From Methanoregula sp. UBA471 (lineage in GTDB: Archaea > Halobacteriota > Methanomicrobia > Methanomicrobiales > Methanospirillaceae): a stretch of 17,571 bases of DNA. Location of the stretch: NCBI GenBank assembly GCA_002495065.1, contig DADT01000018.1:1-17571 (forward strand), read 5' to 3'. The notes beneath the pieces are model-generated. The model ran no database searches. It was not told the origin of the DNA and saw only the letters and a program-made list of their open reading frames with translations. Position 1 is the stretch's first letter, and each line of letters starts with the position of its first letter. The position numbers and the translations under genes were made by a program. Of this stretch, positions 6,787 to 12,958 are shown piece after piece.

Positions 6787-8445
6787 ATGGTTACCCGTAT
6801 CAGGCGGTATGCGCAGATCGTGGATATACTGGGTAAATATGGCTTCGGTCTCGGGCTTGAGAGAATATTTCCCGGAAAAACCTGGTTCCGGCGCCCGGTA
6901 TCAGGGAAATCTCCCGATACATCCACGATCTACGAAAGGATACGGTTTGCCCTCGAGGAACTCGGCCCGACATTTATAAAGTTCGGGCAGATCGCGAGCA
7001 CGAGGACAGAAATGCTGCCACCGGAGTTGATCGATGAGCTCAAGAAACTCCAGGACCACGCAAACCCCCTCCCTTTCTCTGAGATTCGTGCGGTGCTGGA
7101 AGAGAACTGCCCTGATCTGGATGAGTGGTTCTGCGAAATCGATGAAATGCCGGTTGCCTCGGCCTCTCTTGCCCAGGTTCATGCCGCGGTCCTGAAAAAC
7201 GGGACCAGGGTTGCTCTTAAAATCCAGAGGCCCGGTATTGTTGAGATTATCGAAACTGATATCGGTGTCCTCCAGTCGCTCGTAGAACGGATCGAGACCG
7301 TTTTTCCCGAAACCCGTCTGTATAATCCGGTTGGGATGGTGGATGACTTTTCCCAGCAGATCGTAAAGGAACTTGATTTCACCCGGGATGCCCGTAACGC
7401 CGAAAGAATGACCCGGAACTTCCGGAATGAACCGGGTATCCGCTTCCCGAAGATCTTCTGGGAATACTCCTCACCTCAGGTCCTGGTCATGGAGTTTATT
7501 GAAGGGGTACGGATTGATGATCCTGATGCGATAACTGCCATGGGTCTTGACCCGCACGAGATCGGTGTCCGTGGATTCGGGGCATACATGAAGATGATCT
7601 TCGAGGATGGGTTCTTTCATGGAGATCCTCACCCGGGCAACCTGCTGGTGACAAAAGAAGGAGACATCGTGTTCCTGGACTTCGGAATCGTCGGTATCCT
7701 GAGACCGGAAAAACGTCAGAATTTCACCAACCTCCTCTTTGCCCTTGTGAATGAAGATATCGAACTGTTGCTCCGCTCACTGGAAGGATTCGGGATCCCG
7801 ATCGAGGAAAGTGACCGGGAGACTCTTCGGGATGACCTCTATATCATGATGCATGATTTTGGCAGCGGGGGAGACGAAGTCGCGCAACTCAATTTTCAGC
7901 TCGTCGTCACAGAACTCACCGAGTCAATGCGACGGCATCGCCTGAAAGTCCCGATGAACCTGATGCTCCTGCTCAAGGTCTTTATGATGGTGCTCGATAT
8001 AGGTCTGCGGCTTGACCCGAATTTTAACTTCAGCAAAGAGATTACCCCGTACCTGACAAAACTTGCCGATACCGGCGAGATTTCTGCAGCTTACCTTAAA
8101 CGAGCCTCCGCCTCCCTTCTGGAAGCTGCCGATGCTGTCCTGGATATGCCACGTAATCTCAACCTGATGCTGCGGAGGCTCTCAACAGGGTCGTTCAAAC
8201 TGGAGGCCGAGGAAGCGGATCTGCAGAAAGTCCAGATGGCGCTTGACAAGGCCAGCGATAAGATCATGATTGGTTTTGTGGTTGCATCACTGGTGGTTGG
8301 ATCCTCGCTCGTGCTTCTCGCATCGCCGTTTACCCTCCCCCGGGAAATATTCTGGATTGCGATTCTCGGGTATACCTCTGCAGTGCTGGTCGGGTTCTAT
8401 GCGATGTATCATGTCATCTTCCTGAAGTTCCGCATGGGGCGGTAA
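6787..8445 (+). CDS. ABC1/UbiB family atypical protein kinase-like ATPase
   Basis: A 552-residue protein with all landmarks of the ABC1 (ADCK/UbiB) family: the KxGQ motif as KFGQ at residues 65-68 within PTFIKFGQIASTR, the Ala-rich nucleotide loop here VASAS at 123-127, the ATP-binding lysine K145 in VALKIQRP, the catalytic loop HGDPHPGN at 278-285 and the metal motif DFG at 298-300. The C terminus has two predicted transmembrane helices (about 493-515 and 520-543), as in bacterial UbiB. The family promotes prenylated-lipid (for example ubiquinone) biosynthesis in bacteria and mitochondria. Methanogens lack ubiquinone, so the archaeal role is open; isoprenoid lipid or methanophenazine-like quinone handling is only a guess. 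Single gene with its own promoter. Confidence 0.92.
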   Translation: MVTRIRRYAQIVDILGKYGFGLGLERIFPGKTWFRRPVSGKSPDTSTIYERIRFALEELGPTFIKFGQIASTRTEMLPPELIDELKKLQDHANPLPFSEIRAVLEENCPDLDEWFCEIDEMPVASASLAQVHAAVLKNGTRVALKIQRPGIVEIIETDIGVLQSLVERIETVFPETRLYNPVGMVDDFSQQIVKELDFTRDARNAERMTRNFRNEPGIRFPKIFWEYSSPQVLVMEFIEGVRIDDPDAITAMGLDPHEIGVRGFGAYMKMIFEDGFFHGDPHPGNLLVTKEGDIVFLDFGIVGILRPEKRQNFTNLLFALVNEDIELLLRSLEGFGIPIEESDRETLRDDLYIMMHDFGSGGDEVAQLNFQLVVTELTESMRRHRLKVPMNLMLLLKVFMMVLDIGLRLDPNFNFSKEITPYLTKLADTGEISAAYLKRASASLLEAADAVLDMPRNLNLMLRRLSTGSFKLEAEEADLQKVQMALDKASDKIMIGFVVASLVVGSSLVLLASPFTLPREIFWIAILGYTSAVLVGFYAMYHVIFLKFRMGR

Positions 8446-8549
8446 AAATCTGCTATTTTTGAAAGAATCTGGTTTATAGAAAACCACGATCTTACAAGAG
8501 TGACGGATATCAGAGTGTTTCGGATTTCCAGGGATATCATAATGGTGGT

Positions 8550-8562
8550 GCCCCCGCGGCGG
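8550..8562 (-). repeat. Partial copy of the GC hairpin repeat
   Basis: The 13-mer GCCCCCGCGGCGG is identical to 8779-8791, which forms one stem arm and the start of the loop in copy 2. The matching opposite arm is missing here, so this looks like a truncated copy. A second GCCCCCG follows 21 nt later and lets the stretch fold differently (GGC-AAA-GCC core). Confidence 0.5.
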
Positions 8563-8593
8563 GAGGCAAAGCCCCCGGGAATGTTCAACATAG

Positions 8594-8620
8594 CCAAGAT
8601 TTTATGTTTGTAAGTCTTGG
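8594..8620. repeat. Hairpin with 9-bp stem
   Basis: CCAAGATTT (8594-8602) pairs with AAGTCTTGG (8612-8620), including one G-T pair, around a 9-nt loop. It lies about 150 nt past the ABC1 kinase stop, too far for an obvious terminator. Confidence 0.4.
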
Positions 8621-8707
8621 ATCATTTTGGTGACTTGTTTCCCCTCACACATATTCTTGAGAATGATATGAAACAAAGCGTTCGCAACCGAAAGCGAAAA
8701 TTCACTT

Positions 8708-8723
8708 CATCCGGATCCGGATG
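8708..8723. repeat. Perfect 16-bp palindrome
   Basis: CATCCGGATCCGGATG is a perfect palindrome of 16 bp with no spacer. No gene starts within 300 bp on either strand, so it has no obvious operator role. Confidence 0.6.
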
Positions 8724-8759
8724 GTGGACTGGTACTATTCATCCCGAGTATGATGAACG

Positions 8760-8791
8760 CCGCCGCCCCCGAAGGGACGCCCCCGCGGCGG
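8760..8791 (-). repeat. GC-rich hairpin repeat, copy 2
   Basis: Inverted repeat CCGCCGC (8760-8766) / GCGGCGG (8785-8791) around an 18-nt loop. Read on the minus strand the loop begins GGGGGCGTCCCTT, identical to copy 1 at 3135-3169. Compared with copy 1 the outer pair of the 7-bp stem changes from G-C to C-G, with both arms altered together. Beyond the stem TCATCA and CGGGAT are again present, as in copy 1. Confidence 0.7.
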
Positions 8792-8822
8792 ATCGGTGAC
8801 TAAACTCTAAAAAACTAACCTG

Positions 8823-8856
8823 CCCCGCCGTGCGTCGGAGAGGCCCTGAGGCGGGG
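8823..8856. repeat. GC-rich hairpin of similar architecture
   Basis: CCCCGCC (8823-8829) pairs with GGCGGGG (8850-8856) around a 20-nt loop. Stem length and loop size resemble the hairpin repeat but the loop sequence is different, so it may be a distant relative or unrelated. Confidence 0.45.
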
Positions 8857-9120
8857 ATCCTCCCGAAATAATATAATCACGATCACATACGTATTTTTTC
8901 GAAATATCACAACTTTGAATTCCCTGTGATAAACGCCGCCACCTAGACAAGGGGCTCCGTAGCAGATCAGAAGCGGAAATTCATCACAATCCCCATTCAC
9001 AGCCTTGCCTCTGAGGGGCTTCGAAACGGGCGACTCTGACAAATAAGATAATCTGCATAGAAAAGACCGGGTAAATCGGTTTTGGCAATCCTCCATTGCA
9101 ACAGACTCGGAAAATGGTAT

Positions 9121-9675
9121 CTAACCTTCTTTCGTACAGATGATCTCCCATCTTTTAATTTTCTCGTTCAGGGAAAGCCGGGCGTTTGCCGGGCTCGTTG
9201 AGGGTAGCACAACAATAGGCACCGGGAGGGTCATTTTCATCATGGAAAAGTATCTCCCGGCAGTGCTGCCATTCAGGACGATGAGACGGAGTGACGGGCA
9301 TGATCCAAAAAAACCGAGGAGATCATTAAAAACGGGGAATCGTATACAGGCATCAGCACTGCCCTGCCTGCAGCAGGTGGAGACCACATCCCACAGGGCG
9401 ATCTTATGATCGGTTAACCGGGTCGTCCTTTCGCTGTAGGGAAGATGGTGGTCGATCTGAAACAGGGCTTCAATAATCTTCCAGAACTGGTTCTGCGGGT
9501 TCCCGTAGTATTCCTTGTGTTGTAATGACTGACAGCTGGGAAAACTTCCCAAAATAATCACCTCTGTGGATGTACCACGGACCGGTGGGAGGCCAGGGGC
9601 ACAGGAATGAGGATGTGCAAAGAGTGTATCCTTATCTGGGCGCATGCGAACCAGGTATTTTCTGGGATTTTTCAT
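9121..9675 (-). CDS. DNA-deoxyinosine/uracil glycosylase (UDG superfamily, family 6-like)
   Basis: A 184-residue UDG-fold base-excision enzyme. The N-terminal catalytic strand reads VIILGSFPS, followed by QHKEYYGNPQNQFWKII, a pattern shared by Mug/TDG-like and hypoxanthine glycosylases; then ALWDVVSTCCRQGSADACIRFP and the C-terminal motif LPSTSPANA, which inserts into the minor groove. The family excises deaminated bases (hypoxanthine or uracil) from DNA; the SFPS and CCRQGS forms favour the deoxyinosine-type family 6. It starts 13 nt after the stop of the ferredoxin:thioredoxin reductase gene, so it may be last in that transcript, though a T7 tract fills the gap. A later start at 9645 would also keep the whole domain. 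Confidence 0.85.
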   Translation of the reverse strand: MKNPRKYLVRMRPDKDTLFAHPHSCAPGLPPVRGTSTEVIILGSFPSCQSLQHKEYYGNPQNQFWKIIEALFQIDHHLPYSERTTRLTDHKIALWDVVSTCCRQGSADACIRFPVFNDLLGFFGSCPSLRLIVLNGSTAGRYFSMMKMTLPVPIVVLPSTSPANARLSLNEKIKRWEIICTKEG

Positions 9676-9677
9676 TC

Positions 9678-9684
9678 AAAAAAA
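9678..9684 (-). terminator. Oligo-T tract between the reductase and glycosylase genes
   Basis: Seven T residues on the minus strand lie in the 13-nt gap between the two genes, ending 2 nt before the glycosylase ATG. It could end part of the upstream transcript, which would attenuate the glycosylase. Confidence 0.35.
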
Positions 9685-9688
9685 GTGA

Positions 9689-9985
9689 TCAGGCCGTTTT
9701 ATAATAGAGGTTGCAATGGCAGTGCCCTTCTTTGGTAACCTCATCTTTATGGTACACGCACGGACACTCGATTGCGATATCCTTTTCCTCATCCCCGCTT
9801 CGGATACGGCACGGGCAGTAGGGCCTTCCGAACTTCTTTTTGTTCCGCACCAGCCCGCGGATCACGGTACCGCGTTGCTTTTCGTCAGTATTGAGTGTCC
9901 AGCCCTGCTTTTTTGCATATCCTTTTGCCCATTTGAGCATGTCTTCTTCTTCGGCATTTTCTTCTGTCATGACACCAGACCCCAT
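9689..9985 (-). CDS. Ferredoxin:thioredoxin reductase catalytic chain (FTR beta-like)
   Basis: A 98-residue protein with the three cysteine pairs of the catalytic FTR chain: CPCRIRSGDEEKD... CPC ... CHC, giving CPC-x14-CPC-x12-CHC. In the plant enzyme these cysteines hold a [4Fe-4S] cluster next to a redox disulfide that reduces thioredoxin with electrons from ferredoxin. Archaeal homologues work without the plant variable subunit, and none is seen here. The open frame reaches a GTG at 10006, but a TATA-like box lies just upstream (10008-10015), which would place transcription start near 9985; I use the ATG there. ATG 9970 is also possible. It follows purC by about 100 nt. Confidence 0.87.
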   Translation of the reverse strand: MGSGVMTEENAEEEDMLKWAKGYAKKQGWTLNTDEKQRGTVIRGLVRNKKKFGRPYCPCRIRSGDEEKDIAIECPCVYHKDEVTKEGHCHCNLYYKTA

Positions 9986-10007
9986 CCGGATACTGTATTC
10001 ATTCACG

Positions 10008-10015
10008 ATATATTT
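10008..10015 (-). promoter_or_regulatory. TATA-like box for the FTR gene
   Basis: AAATATAT on the minus strand, centred about 26 nt upstream of the ATG at 9985 and 41 nt upstream of the ATG at 9970. It indicates that the FTR gene can be transcribed independently of purC. Confidence 0.45.
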
Positions 10016-10064
10016 CTTTATCAGGGACGTTAGTCTTTGCGATTGTTACAGGACTGCCCTCAGG

Positions 10065-10103
10065 AAAACCGGCAGCTCGCACTATCGTGCTTTTACCGGT
10101 TTT
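10065..10103 (-). terminator. Stem-loop at the end of purC
   Basis: An 8-bp inverted repeat AAAACCGG (10065-10072) / CCGGTTTT (10096-10103) encloses a smaller hairpin GCAC-TATC-GTGC (10079-10090). It spans the purC stop codon, and on the minus strand the stem finishes in TTTT. It is a candidate terminator or 3'-end processing block between purC and the FTR gene. Confidence 0.5.
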
Positions 10104-10801
10104 GTAATCCGTTCTGCCACCTTGTGGTAAGTGGCCATCACATCCCCTTTTTCGAACCGGTATACATCCTTATCCAGTGACTCGCCGGTCTTTTTATCCC
10201 AGAGACGCATGGAGTCCATGCTGATCTCATCGCCCAGATATATCGTCTTACCCTGACGTCCAAACTCGATCTTGAAATCCACCAGTGTTATGCCCTGTGC
10301 TGCAAGGAGTGCTGAAAGGAGCTGGTTTACTTCAAGTGCCATCTTTTTGATCCGCTTAAGTTCGGAAGGGGTGACAAGGTTGAGAGCAACGATGATCTCG
10401 TCATTGAGCATGGGATCGTGGCGTGCGTCGTCTTTATAATCAATCACGATCAGGGGAGGAACAAGCGGAGTTCCCTCTCTGAAGGGATAATTTCTGACAA
10501 TGGACCCGGCCGCGATATTCCGCACGATCACTTCAAGCGGGATCATCTCGAGTTTCCTGACCACCATGCGGTGAGGATCGAGCGTGGTGAAAAAATGGGT
10601 TTTTATACCGTTTCGCTGGAGGTATTCAAAGAAAAAAGCCGAGACTTCAGCGTTATAATTCCCCTTGTTCTTCAGGACATCTTTTTTTCCGCCATCGAAG
10701 GCGGTGATATCATCGCGGAATTCTACGATGAGTTTTCCCTTGTCACTGGTTGTGTATACTGATTTTGCCTTTCCCTTATAGAGGAGGTCTTTCTGTTTCA
10801 C
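10082..10801 (-). CDS. purC: Phosphoribosylaminoimidazole-succinocarboxamide (SAICAR) synthase
   Basis: A 239-residue enzyme that joins aspartate to CAIR with ATP in purine biosynthesis. Recognisable segments are DLLYKGKAKSVY at the N terminus (nucleotide-binding loop), EFRDDITAFDGGKKD, PLEVIVRNIAAGSIVRNYPF and the C-terminal VDFKIEFG with LGDEISMDSMRLWD, all typical of short archaeal/bacterial PurC. I chose GTG 10801 as start, although the frame stays open to 10873: the GTG overlaps the cofG stop as GTGA, has AAGGAG at a normal distance upstream, and begins exactly where family members do (VKQKDLLYKGKAK). So purC is translationally coupled to cofG. Confidence 0.95.
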   Translation of the reverse strand: MKQKDLLYKGKAKSVYTTSDKGKLIVEFRDDITAFDGGKKDVLKNKGNYNAEVSAFFFEYLQRNGIKTHFFTTLDPHRMVVRKLEMIPLEVIVRNIAAGSIVRNYPFREGTPLVPPLIVIDYKDDARHDPMLNDEIIVALNLVTPSELKRIKKMALEVNQLLSALLAAQGITLVDFKIEFGRQGKTIYLGDEISMDSMRLWDKKTGESLDKDVYRFEKGDVMATYHKVAERITKPVKAR

Positions 10802-11787
10802 GATCCACTGCTCCTTGCCTTTACTGTTTGGTCGAGCCGGTTTATTAGGGGTTGCAAGTCCTTGTGATACCATCCTCTCTTTATATACTGCGGGTATATG
10901 CAGAGCCGTTCGCGGAGATGAGCGTCACCGACGATTTTTTTGAGTTCTTCCAGTGCAGGCCAGGGATGTTCGGGATTAACATAATCGATGGTGAGGGGTG
11001 AGACACCTCCCAGGTCATCAACGCCGCATTCGATGAGCCGGGAAGCATCGATGAGGTTGGGTGGGATCTGGATAGCAATCTCCTTTGGGAGCATGCTGCG
11101 TGCCAACCGGATAGTCGAACAAATCTCTTCGGTACCCGGCACAGGGAAATGTGCCATGGGTGTCCCTGGTTTAGGACAAAAATTCTGGATGATGATCTCC
11201 TGGATATGGCCGTATCTCCGGTGAAGATCCCGGATTGCCAGGAGGGATTCTTCCCTGTCGGCCATGGTCTCACCAATGCCTAAAAGGAGACCAGTGGTGA
11301 ACGGTATCCTGAGTTTTCCGGCATCCTCAATCATCCCCAGTCGAACAGCAGGTTCCTTGCCTTTTGAGCCGGCATGTGCAGGGACATGTGCAGTAGTCTC
11401 CAGCATCAGTCCCATGCTTGCATTTACCGCACGCAACCGGTCCATTTCTTCATAGGTGAGGATACCCGCATTGGTGTGAGGAAGGATCCCGCAGGCGATA
11501 CTTCTCCTGCACATGGCTTCGCAATAATCAAGAATAGTTGTATAACCCGCACGGTTAAGATATGCCAGAAAACCCGGTTCTTCCTCCGGGTGCTCACCAA
11601 ATGTAAAAAGTGCTTCTGTACATCCCAGCGCCGCCCCGTTACTCAGGGTATTTTCCACCTCCCCGGGTGACATGAGACAACCGTCATGGACCGGGGTACG
11701 GAAGCAGCAGTACCCGCAGCGGTTCCGGCAGACAGTAGTGAGGGGGAGAAATACATTTCGCGAGAAGGTAATGATGCGGTGCTGCAT
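10798..11787 (-). CDS. cofG: 7,8-didemethyl-8-hydroxy-5-deazariboflavin (F0) synthase subunit CofG
   Basis: A 329-residue radical SAM enzyme. The cluster motif CRNRCGYC has Cys20, Cys24 and Cys27 (CxxxCxxC), followed by CFRTP, and the family segments FTFGEHPEE, LPHTNAGILTYEEM, MLETTAHVPAHAGSKGKEP and GVSPLTIDYVNPEHPWP are all present. With CofH it builds the deazaflavin chromophore of coenzyme F420; cofH is not in the window. The frame continues upstream to 11826, but a TATA-like box at 11806-11814 is centred about 23 nt before the ATG at 11787, so translation should start there, probably on a leaderless mRNA. It is divergent from cofC and coupled to purC. Confidence 0.95.
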   Translation of the reverse strand: MQHRIITFSRNVFLPLTTVCRNRCGYCCFRTPVHDGCLMSPGEVENTLSNGAALGCTEALFTFGEHPEEEPGFLAYLNRAGYTTILDYCEAMCRRSIACGILPHTNAGILTYEEMDRLRAVNASMGLMLETTAHVPAHAGSKGKEPAVRLGMIEDAGKLRIPFTTGLLLGIGETMADREESLLAIRDLHRRYGHIQEIIIQNFCPKPGTPMAHFPVPGTEEICSTIRLARSMLPKEIAIQIPPNLIDASRLIECGVDDLGGVSPLTIDYVNPEHPWPALEELKKIVGDAHLRERLCIYPQYIKRGWYHKDLQPLINRLDQTVKARSSGS

Positions 11788-11805
11788 GAGAAAATGTACT
11801 CGTCT

Positions 11806-11814
11806 CATATATTG
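11806..11814 (-). promoter_or_regulatory. TATA-like box for cofG-purC
   Basis: CAATATATG on the minus strand, centred about 23 nt before the cofG ATG at 11787. It rules out the more upstream in-frame start at 11826. Confidence 0.5.
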
Positions 11815-11893
11815 AAAGGTGATCATGCAGTTGGTATCTGAAAGACCCCACCAAAAACTGGAATACGAATACCAACGTGTTTTTTTTGCTCAG

Positions 11894-11901
11894 ATATTAT
11901 A
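11894..11901 (+). promoter_or_regulatory. TATA-like box for cofC
   Basis: ATATTATA, predicting a transcription start near 11924 and a leader of about 27 nt before the cofC ATG at 11951. The box lies upstream of the earlier in-frame ATG at 11906, but start there would leave no leader at all and even precede the predicted transcription start. Confidence 0.4.
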
Positions 11902-11950
11902 GTGTATGTATCAGCATCTTTTTTTCATTTCACTGCATATTTCGTATGAA

Positions 11951-12595
11951 ATGTGCCCGCATGCCTTTATCCCCTTTAAACCTGTTAACCCAAAAACCCG
12001 TCTCTCCTGTGTGCTCAGCCAGGAAGAGAGGGAATCTTTTGCCCGTGCAATGCTTGCAGATGTGATCTCTGCAGTAAAGGACGTTAACTGCAGCCCGGTG
12101 GTAATAGGGACGGAGTTGTTCGACAGCGAAGATGTCCAGATTACCGTCAGGGATGCAGATCTCAACCAGACGCTCAATTCACTCCTGCCCGAGGCATCCG
12201 GGCAACTCCTGATCATTATGGCAGACCTCCCTCTTGCTGATGCTGCTTCCCTGAAACGGGTCCTTGCGACCGGAAAGGATGTGGGGATTGTGCCCGGCCG
12301 TGGCGGAGGGACAAACGTGATATACCTGAAAGAACCGCAGCGGTTTCATTTCGATTATTATGGCATGAGCTTTCTCAAACATGTAAAGAATGCCGAGGAC
12401 GCAGGACTCTCTTACGAAGTAATCGATTCCTTCCGGCTCCACACAGATATCGATGAAAAGGAGGACCTCGTTGAGCTGTTAATCCACGGGACCGGAAAAA
12501 GCCGTGCTTATCTCGAAGAGCTCGGATTTGTGCTCTCCGCAGAGAAGGGAAGGGTCGGAGTCGAACGTAAGCAGAACCAGATAAAAACTGAATAA
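11951..12595 (+). CDS. cofC: 2-phospho-L-lactate guanylyltransferase
   Basis: A 214-residue nucleotidyltransferase that activates 2-phospholactate (or a related three-carbon acid) with GTP for F420-0 synthesis by CofD. Signatures: FIPFKPVNPKTRLS (about residues 6-19), the nucleotide-binding N terminus with its lysine and arginine; SQEERESFARAML; the metal-binding MADLPL at 90-95; GRGGGTNV at 116-123; and a C-terminal DSFRLHTDIDEKEDL. I start at ATG 11951 rather than 11906 because family members begin a few residues before PFKP and because of the promoter position. It is the only F420 gene on the plus strand and shares a divergent promoter region with cofG. Confidence 0.93.
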   Translation: MCPHAFIPFKPVNPKTRLSCVLSQEERESFARAMLADVISAVKDVNCSPVVIGTELFDSEDVQITVRDADLNQTLNSLLPEASGQLLIIMADLPLADAASLKRVLATGKDVGIVPGRGGGTNVIYLKEPQRFHFDYYGMSFLKHVKNAEDAGLSYEVIDSFRLHTDIDEKEDLVELLIHGTGKSRAYLEELGFVLSAEKGRVGVERKQNQIKTE

Positions 12596-12958
12596 AGGGA
12601 AATTAACCTGGAAAAAAGCTCGTGATCCTGATTAATCGGGATAAAAATCGAAATATCCGGATTCTTCATTTTTCATGATGTCCCTCCAGAATAAGGATCA
12701 TAATCCGCACGGGTCAGACAAACGTATCATCCTTTATGCACGGTATAATCTCCGGAAAATTGCCTGCTTGTGCACCGCTCGTGGAGACAGTTTTCGTGCG
12801 GTTATTAACTATTTACCAATCCAGCAGGACTCAGGTTATTTCTGGTAATGACGTGCTCCGTTCCGCACTCTCTTTATCCCAGGGTCATGAATGAGATGGG
12901 GGATCAAAACCTGCCGCATTGCAGAATGTGCTGTCAAAAAAATGAGGGGAATCCTGAA
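12596..12958. other. Gene-free region between convergent cofC and cofE-family gene (363 bp)
   Basis: No supported gene. Near the cofC end a small hairpin GGATA (12639-12643) / TATCC (12654-12658) followed by a T-rich stretch may terminate cofC. A weak 5-bp hairpin (ACCGC / GCGGT) lies near 12775-12804. The minus-strand operon end is marked by a T7 tract (listed). A plus-strand open frame that crosses this region into the antisense of the ligase gene is a shadow. Confidence 0.55.
12936..12942 (-). terminator. Oligo-T terminator of the glyA-folD-folP-cofE operon
   Basis: Seven T residues on the minus strand, 16 nt past the stop of the last gene of the operon. No strong hairpin is needed for archaeal termination. 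Confidence 0.5.

Larger units (their letters stand above)
8446..9120. other. Gene-free intergenic region (675 bp), rich in inverted repeats
   Basis: I see no convincing gene between the ABC1 kinase and the DNA glycosylase, whose 3' ends converge here. The region is crowded with structure: a 13-bp motif shared with the hairpin repeat (8550-8562), a 9-bp hairpin (8594-8620), a perfect 16-bp palindrome (8708-8723), copy 2 of the hairpin repeat (8760-8791) and a further GC hairpin (8823-8856). After 8860 it turns AT-rich. The TCATCACAAT at 8991-9000 also occurs just after copy 1 at 3172-3181. A 93-codon minus-strand frame at 8815-9096 covers one hairpin and lacks a start signal; I did not call it. 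Confidence 0.6.

Noticed and set aside
6540..6836. 98-codon plus-strand frame before the ABC1 kinase
   Set aside because: It overlaps the kinase start in a different frame, has no start signal and conflicts with the kinase promoter.
8815..9096. 93-codon minus-strand frame in the second gene-free region
   Set aside because: Contains a GC hairpin, lacks a start signal and shows no known motif. Weak resemblance to the 2962-3336 frame was too low to claim a family.
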